The position numbers and the translations under genes are program-made. 17,710 bases of DNA. Source: a bacterium (GTDB lineage Bacteria; UBA8248). Shown in pieces: positions 1-6,334 of this stretch (position 1 is the stretch's first letter; each line of letters opens with the position of its first letter). The notes beneath the pieces were generated by a model, which saw only the letters and a program-made list of their open reading frames with translations, was not told the origin of the DNA and made no database searches. The stretch is taken from contig JAQBZT010000022.1 of the NCBI GenBank assembly GCA_027622355.1, forward strand, positions 1-17,710. The letters run 5' to 3'.

Positions 1-60
1 CCCGCCATCGTGGACGTGAGAACGGAAAACGCGCCCTACCCCGCCTTCGAGTTCAAATAG
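1..60 (+). CDS. 3' end of a gene, possibly a thiamine-pyrophosphate-dependent enzyme (partial)
   Basis: Reading frame 1 is open from the window edge to a TAG at 58-60 and gives a 19-residue tail that reads PAIVDVRTENAPYPAFEFK. The PAIVDV stretch followed by an NAPYP segment resembles the last strand and tail of acetolactate-synthase-like thiamine-pyrophosphate enzymes, but this is recognition from a very short piece. The stop is followed after one base by the ATG of the deacetylase, so the two are probably co-transcribed and translationally coupled. The rest of the gene lies outside the window. Confidence 0.55.
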   Translation, partial: PAIVDVRTENAPYPAFEFK

Positions 61-61
61 C

Positions 62-775
62 ATGGACCACGAAAAGATCCTGGTGATCGTCGCCCATCCG
101 GATGACATTGATTTCGTCTGCGCCGGAACCGTGGCCAGATGGACGCGCGAGGGCAGAGAGGTCGCCTACTGCATCTGCACGAGCGGCGAGAAGGGCTTCA
201 CGGGCGAGGGCGCGGAAAAAATCTCTCCCGGGGAGCGCCGCGAGATCCGCGAGGCGGAGCAGCGCGCGGCGGCGGCCGTCCTCGGCGTGCGCGATGTCAC
301 CTTCCTCCGCCAGCCCGACGGGGAACTCGCCAACACCGGCGGGCTCAGACAGGAGATCGTCCGCCAGATCCGCAGGCACCGGCCCGGCCTCGTCCTCACC
401 GAGGACCCGGCCATGAACGCCTTCGACAGCTTCTACGGCTACCACAGCGACCACCGGGCCGTGGGCCTCGCCGCCTTCGAATCGCTCTACCCCGCGGCGG
501 GAAACGAGAACTACTTTCCCGAACTCCTCGCGGAGGGGTTCGCCCCCTTCGTTCCCGGGGAAGCTTATTTCCAGCACGGCCAGGAGCAGGCCAACATCTG
601 GGTGGACATCAGCGAGACGTTCGAGCTCAAGTTGCAGGCCCTTGCCTGCCACAAGAGCCAGGTTGGGGACATCGAAGAGCTCCGGCCCAAGATGCGCGAA
701 TGGGCCGAGCGGAACGGGGAAAAAGCGGGGTTCCCACTGGCCGAGACGTTCCGGAGCCTCGAAATTCCGAGGTAG
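62..775 (+). CDS. PIG-L family zinc-dependent deacetylase (LmbE-like)
   Basis: The 237-residue product belongs to the PIG-L/LmbE family, which removes acetyl groups from N-acetylglucosaminyl-type amino sugars (MshB, BshB and relatives) using a single metal ion. The signature AHPDD motif is at residues 11-15, after the hydrophobic first strand KILVIV, and the second metal site HSDH is at 128-131. By analogy with MshB, H12, D15 and H131 would bind zinc and D14 would be the general base. The length is normal for the family and there is no signal peptide, so it should be cytoplasmic. It starts one base after the stop of the preceding gene with no good ribosome site of its own, which suggests coupling. 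The substrate cannot be read from the sequence. Thiol-cofactor synthesis and small-molecule detoxification are both possible. Confidence 0.88.
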   Translation: MDHEKILVIVAHPDDIDFVCAGTVARWTREGREVAYCICTSGEKGFTGEGAEKISPGERREIREAEQRAAAAVLGVRDVTFLRQPDGELANTGGLRQEIVRQIRRHRPGLVLTEDPAMNAFDSFYGYHSDHRAVGLAAFESLYPAAGNENYFPELLAEGFAPFVPGEAYFQHGQEQANIWVDISETFELKLQALACHKSQVGDIEELRPKMREWAERNGEKAGFPLAETFRSLEIPR

Positions 776-791
776 CGGCGCCCTGCGCAAA

Positions 792-820
792 TTCCATCTC
801 CTCCCCAAATTCCATATAAT
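792..820 (+). promoter_or_regulatory. Putative sigma-70 promoter for the aldehyde ferredoxin oxidoreductase gene
   Basis: A perfect TATAAT lies at 815-820 in the short gap between the deacetylase and the oxidoreductase. The hexamer 17 bases upstream, TTCCAT at 792-797, is a poor -35 match. Transcription would start near 827 and leave a leader of about 45 bases that includes the AAGGAA ribosome site at 861-866. The call rests mainly on the -10 element. Confidence 0.42.
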
Positions 821-871
821 GGCCCGCAACGCGCACCGCAAAGCATCTACCTGAATCCGAAAGGAACATAT

Positions 872-2716
872 ATGTACGGCTATCAAGGGAAGATTCTCCA
901 CGTTGACCTCACCGCCCGCACAAGCCGCGTCGAGGAGTTCGGCGATGACTTCGCCCGCAAATATCTCGGCGGCAACGGCTTCGCCGCCCGCATTCTCTGG
1001 GATCACCTCAGGCCCGGGATCGATCCGCTGTCGCCGGAAAACGTTATCGCCCTCGCCGTCGGCCCCTGCACCGACACCGCCGTGCCGAGCGCGAGCCGGG
1101 CCTGCATTGCCTCGAAGAGCCCGCTCACCAATCTTTTCTTCGACAGCACCTTCGGCGGCTCCTGGCCCATCAGCCTGAAACGATCGGGCTACGATGCCAT
1201 CGTTTTTCATGGAAAGGCCAGCGGTCTGGTTTACCTCTCTATCAACGACGGGAAAGCCGCCATTCGCGACGCGGCGGACTTGAAGGGAAAATGGATTCGG
1301 GAGACCTGCGACACCATCTCCGAGAAAGAGGGCAAGGCGGACGTGCTCGCCATCGGCCCCGCCGGGGAGAACATGGTCCGCTACGCGGCCCTCGCCCACA
1401 CCTGGCGGAAAAGCCGGGACGGCATCAGCGGCCGGGGCGGCATGGCGGCCGTCTTCGGCAGCAAGAACCTCAAGGCCATCGCCGTGGGCGGAAAGGCCAA
1501 AACCGGGGTCGCGGACGCGAAGGGGCTACGGGAGTTCGTGAACGCCTCGGCCGAGGGCATCCGCACCGGGACCGCCGCCCTGAAGAAGTACGGCACCCCG
1601 ATTCTCGTCAACATGATCAACAAGATGGGCGCCCTGGGCACCAATAACCTCCAGAAGGAAGTCTTCGGCAACTGCGAGCCCATCAGCGGCGAAACCATGC
1701 TGGCGAACTATCTCGACAAGGACACCACCTGCCTCAAGTGCTCGGTGGCCTGCGGGAAAAACTACAAGATGAAGGGCGGCAAGTACGACGGCCTTGTATG
1801 GAAAATGCCCGAGTACGAATCCATCTACGCGCTGGGCACCATGCTGGGCATTGATGATCCGGGCGCCCTCCTCCAGGCCAACATGCTCTGCGATGAGCTG
1901 GGCCTCGACACGGTTTCCATGGGGGTCACCCTCTCCCTCGCCTTCGAGTGCTTCGAGAAGGGGCTGCTGAAAAGCGCCGACACCGGGCACGAACTCCAAT
2001 GGGGGGATGCCGACCTGATGGTCCAACTCCTCGAGGACACCGCGCACCGGAGAGGCTTTGGCGCCGACCTGGCCGAGGGGGGCCTGCGCCTCGCGGAGAA
2101 AATCGGCGGAAACGCCGCCGAAATGCTCTACGCCGCCCGGGGGCTCGAGCTTCCCGCCCACAGCGCGCGCGCCCTCAAGGGGATGTCCATCGGCTACGCC
2201 ACCGGCACCCGGGGCGGAAGCCACCACGACACCCGGCCCACCCTCCAATACGCCTCCGACCACGACAACACGAAGACCGAAGGCAAGCCGGAATTCGCCA
2301 TGCGGACCCAGAACTTCACCGCCCTCGGCGATTCCATCACCCAGTGCCGCTTCACCGGCGAGCGCGGCTTCGGCGCCATGATCAACGAAAAGTACGCCAC
2401 CATGCTCAATCTCGTCACCGGCTGGGACACCACCGAGGCGGAGCTGGAAGCCACCGGGGCGCGCATCTGTAACCTCGAGCGCGCCTTTCAGGTCAGGGAG
2501 GGCGTAACCCGCCAGGACGACATGCTCCCCCACCGGGTGATGCACGAGCCCATTCCCGATGGCCCGCACAAGGGGATGTACTGCCCGCCGGATGAACTCG
2601 AAAAGATGAAAGACGAGTACTACGCGCTCCGCGGCTGGGACGAGCAGGGCATCCCCCGGGCGGAAACCCTCGAGAAACTCGGCCTGGAGGATGTGGCGGA
2701 CCAGATCAGTTTCTGA
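872..2716 (+). CDS. aor: Aldehyde ferredoxin oxidoreductase (tungsten/molybdenum pterin enzyme)
   Basis: The 614-residue product has the full architecture of the AOR family, cytoplasmic enzymes that oxidise aldehydes to acids (or run in reverse) with ferredoxin, using a bis-pterin tungsten or molybdenum centre and one [4Fe-4S] cluster. The N-terminal pterin-binding domain starts with YGYQGKILHVDL and contains the RKYLGGNGFAARIL and GPCTDTAVPSASRA segments (30-77). The cluster ligands are C287, C290 and C294 (CLKCSVAC) with the distal C492 in the ITQCRF segment. The DELGLD pterin motif is at 341-346. The start has AAGGAA five bases upstream, and the length matches the family. It is a single-gene unit ended by a strong terminator. 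Physiological substrate is unknown: aldehydes from amino-acid or aromatic breakdown are usual for bacterial homologues. No cofactor-synthesis genes are in the window. Confidence 0.93.
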   Translation: MYGYQGKILHVDLTARTSRVEEFGDDFARKYLGGNGFAARILWDHLRPGIDPLSPENVIALAVGPCTDTAVPSASRACIASKSPLTNLFFDSTFGGSWPISLKRSGYDAIVFHGKASGLVYLSINDGKAAIRDAADLKGKWIRETCDTISEKEGKADVLAIGPAGENMVRYAALAHTWRKSRDGISGRGGMAAVFGSKNLKAIAVGGKAKTGVADAKGLREFVNASAEGIRTGTAALKKYGTPILVNMINKMGALGTNNLQKEVFGNCEPISGETMLANYLDKDTTCLKCSVACGKNYKMKGGKYDGLVWKMPEYESIYALGTMLGIDDPGALLQANMLCDELGLDTVSMGVTLSLAFECFEKGLLKSADTGHELQWGDADLMVQLLEDTAHRRGFGADLAEGGLRLAEKIGGNAAEMLYAARGLELPAHSARALKGMSIGYATGTRGGSHHDTRPTLQYASDHDNTKTEGKPEFAMRTQNFTALGDSITQCRFTGERGFGAMINEKYATMLNLVTGWDTTEAELEATGARICNLERAFQVREGVTRQDDMLPHRVMHEPIPDGPHKGMYCPPDELEKMKDEYYALRGWDEQGIPRAETLEKLGLEDVADQISF

Positions 2717-2736
2717 TTCTTCTTTTCAAGCGAATC

Positions 2737-2776
2737 AAAAAAAACTGCGTCCCGGCCCCGGGGCGCAGTTTTTTTT
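2737..2776 (+). terminator. Strong intrinsic terminator after aor
   Basis: A long hairpin begins 20 bases after the aor stop. Its arms are AAAAAAACTGCG with TCCC on the inside and GGGG with CGCAGTTTTTTT on the other side, closing on a six-base loop, and it is followed by a T run. Because the 5' arm begins with an A run, it would also work on the minus strand. It isolates aor from flgE. Confidence 0.9.
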
Positions 2777-2886
2777 CGGCAGAAATCTCCACCGATGGCA
2801 AGAATTTCCCCGCCGGGTTCGAGACCGGGGACGAACTTTCCCATCTATCCAACTGTTTATTCTATCGTTATAGACTTTCCGCTTTT

Positions 2887-2902
2887 CGGCACAGCATTTG
2901 CT
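2887..2902 (+). promoter_or_regulatory. Sigma-54 (RpoN) -24/-12 promoter for flgE
   Basis: The sequence CGGCACAGCATTTGCT matches the sigma-54 consensus TGGCAC-N5-TTGCW. The invariant GG is at 2888-2889 and the invariant GC at 2900-2901, exactly ten bases apart. The predicted start is near 2912-2913, which gives a leader of about 100 bases before the flgE ATG. Control of hook genes by sigma-54 with a FlrC/FleR/FlgR-type activator is established in Pseudomonas, Vibrio and epsilon-proteobacteria. The activator binding site would be expected in 2780-2880 but I cannot identify it. Confidence 0.78.
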
Positions 2903-3000
2903 TTCATCTACATCGGATAAGCCCACCGGGCCACCCTCCCGGAGGGGCGTCTTGAGCACGCACGGGGCCGAGCGCGCAATCCCATCCGCGCGCTCCGGCA

Positions 3001-3007
3001 AAAGGAG
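3001..3007 (+). promoter_or_regulatory. Ribosome binding site that fixes the flgE start
   Basis: AAAGGAG lies seven bases before the ATG at 3015. It supports that start over an in-frame upstream codon at 2898, which lies inside the sigma-54 promoter and would precede the transcription start. Confidence 0.85.
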
Positions 3008-3014
3008 TTTTGCA

Positions 3015-5066
3015 ATGGGCATATTTCCAGGACTGTCCACCGCCGCCTCGACGATGAACAATGCCTCGACCTCGATGAAGGTCATCAGCGACAACCTTGC
3101 CAATCTGGGCACCCCCGGCTTCAAGCAAAGCCGTACCCTCAGCTCCGATTCCTTCGCCAGCCTTCTCCCGAGCGGCGGCCCGGGCGATCAAGTCGGAAAC
3201 GGAGCCAGCCGCGTCGGGATCCAGCGAATCGTCACCAAGGGCAAAATCGAGCCCAGCAACAACATACTGGACTCCGCGATCGACGGCGAGGGGTTCTTCA
3301 TCCTGAACAACGGGCTGGGCGGGCAAGTCTACACGAGAGGCGGCACCTTCACGCTGAACGATCAGGGAGTTCTCATCCACACCCCGACGAAACTCGAGGT
3401 ACAAACCTTCCCCGCAGCAGGCGGAACGGCGCTCGGAAACGTCACCTTGATAGGATTGAACAATCTTCTCGGGTCAGCCACGACCAATCTTTCCTTTGTC
3501 GGAAACCTCTCGGCGCAGGAAAACATCCTCGGGACAGCCGGCTCGTTTCTCTCCTCGTTGAAAAGAGATGAATTTGTCGTTTCCACCGGCGTGAACGATC
3601 AGTTGGTGTTCGATGTGGGAGGAGGGCCGATCACGGCCAGCCTCGTCACGCACGGCGGGCTGACTTCCGGCACGGCGGTCATCGGCAACGCCCTGGCCAA
3701 TGCCGTTAAACTGGCCTTGGAGACCCAGAACGGCTCTCTCGACGCCTACACGGTGACCTACGATCTGTCCACGGACAAGTTCACCATCAAAAACGACAAT
3801 GGGAACACAACCCCGATCACCTTCCGGCACGATCTGGCCACCTCGACCGCGTCCTCTCTCCTGGGATTTGCGGCGGCGGCCTCCTCGGCGATCCAGCCCA
3901 ATTCCACCGAGGTCAGCAATCTGGGCGTGGCGTTCAACGTTCTGACCGGAGTCAACGATACCCTTTCCGTTAACTTTAACGGCGTCCCGGCCACCGTGAC
4001 CGTCGCGGCGGGGAATTACACGGGAGGGGGCCTTGCGCGCGCCATCGAGGCGTCGCTTCAGGGCACCTCGGCGCTGAATCGATCTGCTTCGGTCACTTAC
4101 GACGAACTACTGGGCACCTTCCGGATTTTGGGACCCCAGACCGGCGGCGCCTATACCATCAATCAGCCCTCGAACAGCGGGACGCCCACGATCGCCGTCG
4201 CCGCCACACAGACCACCGTGACGGGCGGTACGCTCTCGGCGACAGCGAGCTTTTCGACCGGCAGCGCGACCGCCGGAACGGGCAATTTCGACATCACCGA
4301 TCCTTTCAAGACCAGCTCATCGAATTCGACACACGATGCATTCGACAGCCTGGGCAATCAGCGCTCGATGACAACATTCTTCAGGAAAGTGGGAGACAAC
4401 ATCTGGGAGTGGCACGCCGCCTTTCAGGGCAGCGACCTCGTGGGCCCCACCCTGAACACCAGCTTCGAGGAAATCGCCAGCGGTCTTCTCACGTTCGATT
4501 CAGACGGAAAGCTGGACACCGAGGCGAACACGGCCGGAACGGGCATCGTCAATTTTGACGCCATCGGAACCAATCCGCCGCCCGCGCAAGGACAAATTAT
4601 TGCGTTCGACTTCGGCGATTCGCTGACGACCGATACGGGAACGGGACTTCTGGGGATGACGCAATTCGGCGGCCCCTTCAACATCGTCAGGTTCGACAAC
4701 AACGGTGTCTCGCAAGGTTCGTTCCTGGTCGTGAACATCGACGAGAGCGGGTTCATCAACGCGCTCTTCAACAACAACCAGACGATCGTTCTGGGACAGA
4801 TCGCTTTGGCCAGATTCCCGGTTCCCGCCGAATTAACCGCACTGGGGGACAGCATTTTCTCGGTATCGCCCGAATCGGGCGCCGCCACTGTCACCGCCCC
4901 GAACCAGAACGGAACCGGAAGGGTTCTCCCCGGGGCGCTTGAAATTTCCAACGTGGAGATATCAGAGCAATTCGTGGACCTGATAGTCCAGCAGGAAATC
5001 TTCCAGGCGAATGCCCGGCTGGTGACGGCGACGGACGAAATGCTGCAAACGCTGATAAACCTCTAG
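3015..5066 (+). CDS. flgE: Flagellar hook protein FlgE (long form with two hook-IN-like repeats)
   Basis: The 683-residue product builds the extracellular flagellar hook and is exported by the flagellar type III system without a cleaved signal. The N-terminal rod/hook helix is at 8-36 (STAASTMNNAS then SDNLANLGTPGFK), the AIDGEGFFIL signature of hook and distal-rod proteins at 88-97, the FlgE-type DSLGNQRSMTTFF segment at about 443-456, and the C-terminal helix ends in QANARLVTATDEMLQTLINL. Between them are two related segments, about 187-285 and 307-383, each opening with TGVNDxLxxxxxG and continuing through ALANAV/LARAIE and a YTVTYD/ASVTYD strand; these look like flagellin hook-IN motifs. 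Classic FlgE is about 400 residues, so the extra length is this variable surface region. It is transcribed alone here: its downstream neighbour is convergent, and no other flagellar gene is in the window. Confidence 0.93.
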   Translation: MGIFPGLSTAASTMNNASTSMKVISDNLANLGTPGFKQSRTLSSDSFASLLPSGGPGDQVGNGASRVGIQRIVTKGKIEPSNNILDSAIDGEGFFILNNGLGGQVYTRGGTFTLNDQGVLIHTPTKLEVQTFPAAGGTALGNVTLIGLNNLLGSATTNLSFVGNLSAQENILGTAGSFLSSLKRDEFVVSTGVNDQLVFDVGGGPITASLVTHGGLTSGTAVIGNALANAVKLALETQNGSLDAYTVTYDLSTDKFTIKNDNGNTTPITFRHDLATSTASSLLGFAAAASSAIQPNSTEVSNLGVAFNVLTGVNDTLSVNFNGVPATVTVAAGNYTGGGLARAIEASLQGTSALNRSASVTYDELLGTFRILGPQTGGAYTINQPSNSGTPTIAVAATQTTVTGGTLSATASFSTGSATAGTGNFDITDPFKTSSSNSTHDAFDSLGNQRSMTTFFRKVGDNIWEWHAAFQGSDLVGPTLNTSFEEIASGLLTFDSDGKLDTEANTAGTGIVNFDAIGTNPPPAQGQIIAFDFGDSLTTDTGTGLLGMTQFGGPFNIVRFDNNGVSQGSFLVVNIDESGFINALFNNNQTIVLGQIALARFPVPAELTALGDSIFSVSPESGAATVTAPNQNGTGRVLPGALEISNVEISEQFVDLIVQQEIFQANARLVTATDEMLQTLINL

Positions 5067-5094
5067 AGACGCCTCCAAAGGACTGGGCGCGGCC

Positions 5095-5433
5095 CTAGAG
5101 GAGGGAGAGGCCCTGCGGCGCCTCGGGGATCAGGAGCCGTTCCACAATCTCGCCTCCCTCCAGGTGCCTTTCGATGATTTCCTCGACGTCCTCGGCCCGA
5201 ACGCCGCCATACCAGACATTGTCGGGCATCACGCACAGGGCCGCGCCATGCTCGCACGTATCGAGGCAACTCGTGGAAAGAATCCTGGCCTTTCCCTTCA
5301 GGTTCTTCTCCTCCAAAAGGGCCTTCATTCGATCATGCACCTCGACCGCCCCGCACGCGGAGCAAGAACCCTTCGGATGGTCGGGCGCCCGTTCGTTGGT
5401 GCATACCAAAACATACCGCTTTTTCTTGAACAT
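5095..5433 (-). CDS. Thioredoxin-fold (2Fe-2S) ferredoxin
   Basis: The 112-residue product is a thioredoxin-like [2Fe-2S] ferredoxin of the Aquifex Fd / Clostridium pasteurianum 2Fe type, a soluble one-electron carrier. It has the expected four ligands C11, C24, C56 and C60 (spacing 13, 32, 4), after a KKRYVLVCTNER first strand. Extra cysteines C27 and C67 are present. The fold is also found in the NuoE subunit of complex I and in hydrogenases, but here it is a stand-alone protein of normal length. The start is supported by AAGGAG five bases upstream. It is convergent with flgE (28 bases apart) and divergent from the lut genes, so it has its own promoter in 5434-5524. Its partner is unknown; AOR and the Lut Fe-S proteins are nearby candidates but nothing in the sequence links them. 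Confidence 0.88.
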   Translation of the reverse strand: MFKKKRYVLVCTNERAPDHPKGSCSACGAVEVHDRMKALLEEKNLKGKARILSTSCLDTCEHGAALCVMPDNVWYGGVRAEDVEEIIERHLEGGEIVERLLIPEAPQGLSLL

Positions 5434-5462
5434 CCGTTCTCCTTCGAATTTCCCCGGCAGAG

Positions 5463-5491
5463 TCCACGAATCCCCTGCAAAATGCTAGAAT
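5463..5491 (+). promoter_or_regulatory. Putative extended -10 promoter of the lut operon
   Basis: TGC-TAGAAT at 5483-5491 is an extended -10 element with five of six matches, and TCCACG at 5463-5468 is a weak -35 at 17-base spacing. Transcription would begin near 5498, about 27 bases before the first gene. The divergent ferredoxin gene starts only 30 bases to the left of the -35, so the two promoters must share this 91-base gap. Confidence 0.45.
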
Positions 5492-5524
5492 ACCCCAAAC
5501 CATCCTCCCTCAAAAGGAACCGCG

Positions 5525-6334
5525 ATGAACACGGCCCCCGGTGAAATCGGCAGCGCTACCGTCGAGCCGCCCCGCCGCGTCATTTTTTATGCAACCTGCC
5601 TGGTCGACCGCTTTTTCCCGGAGGTGGGCGAAGCGGCGCTTTACCTTCTCGACAACATGAACGTGGAGGTGGACTTCCCGGAGGGGCTGACCTGCTGCGG
5701 CCTTCCCCACTACAACAACGGGTTCCAGGACGAGGCCCGCAAATCCCTGGACCGCCAGCTCGATCTGCTGGGCGGGGACGAACCTGTCATCGTTCCCTCG
5801 GGCTCTTGCGGCTGGATGCTCCGGGACGTCCTGCCCACCCTGTATCCCGACGACCCCTGGCGGCGCGAGCGCGCCGAGAACATCTCCGGCAGGGTGTACG
5901 AGCTCTCCCAATTCCTCGTCCACTTCGGCCGCTTCGAGGCGAAACCCCACATCCCGGGCCGGGCCGTCTACCACGACTCCTGCCACCTTCTCCGCGGCAT
6001 GGGAGAGCGTGAGGCGCCCCGGCGGCTGCTCGATATTGTCGCCCGCGACCGGCCCGAGATGCGGAACTGCGATCGCTGCTGCGGCTTCGGCGGTTCCTTT
6101 TCGGTAAAATACCCCGAAATCTCCTGCGCCATGCTCGATGAGAAGATCGCCGCGGCCGAGGAAGCAGGCGCCGATTGGATCGTCGCCGCCGACGCAGGCT
6201 GCATGCTCCAGATCGGAGGCGGCCTCATCCGCCGCAACTCCCATATCTCCCTTCTGCATCTTGCGCAGGCCCTCGCCGGTCCCGGCGCGCCCGGGTGGCC
6301 GAGGGCCTTTTCCGAGGGAGGCCGGATTCTGTGA
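5525..6334 (+). CDS. lutA: LutA-like CCG-domain Fe-S oxidoreductase subunit
   Basis: The 269-residue product carries two cysteine-rich CCG domains, as in LutA/YkgE and in the GlcF and HdrB electron-transfer subunits. In LutABC it helps oxidise L-lactate to pyruvate on the cytoplasmic side. The first domain has CCGLP at 57-61 and GSCGWM at 93-98. The second has DSCHLLRG at 151-158, CDRCCGFGGSFSV at 182-194 and DAGCMLQIGG at 223-232. AAAAGGA is seven bases before the ATG, and the length is normal. The stop overlaps the GTG of the next gene (GTGA at 6331-6334), so the two products are coupled and almost certainly form one complex. A typical LutA has this same two-domain layout. The substrate, lactate or another 2-hydroxyacid, is inferred from the family. 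Confidence 0.9.
   Translation: MNTAPGEIGSATVEPPRRVIFYATCLVDRFFPEVGEAALYLLDNMNVEVDFPEGLTCCGLPHYNNGFQDEARKSLDRQLDLLGGDEPVIVPSGSCGWMLRDVLPTLYPDDPWRRERAENISGRVYELSQFLVHFGRFEAKPHIPGRAVYHDSCHLLRGMGEREAPRRLLDIVARDRPEMRNCDRCCGFGGSFSVKYPEISCAMLDEKIAAAEEAGADWIVAADAGCMLQIGGGLIRRNSHISLLHLAQALAGPGAPGWPRAFSEGGRIL
6315..6321 (+). promoter_or_regulatory. Ribosome binding site for the lutBC GTG start
   Basis: AGGGAGG lies nine bases before the GTG at 6331 and within the end of lutA. It decides the start in favour of GTG 6331. The frame stays open upstream to 6175, but that stretch is arginine-rich out-of-frame reading of lutA. Confidence 0.7.

Noticed and set aside
1526..2569. Long open frames on the minus strand opposite aor (and 53-1399 opposite the deacetylase and aor).
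   Set aside because: They are shadows of third-position GC in the plus-strand genes. They have no recognisable domain, and the plus-strand proteins are clear family members.
2898..3014. Upstream start for flgE adding 39 residues.
   Set aside because: It lies within the sigma-54 promoter, the added residues are non-conserved, and AAAGGAG precedes ATG 3015 at ideal distance.
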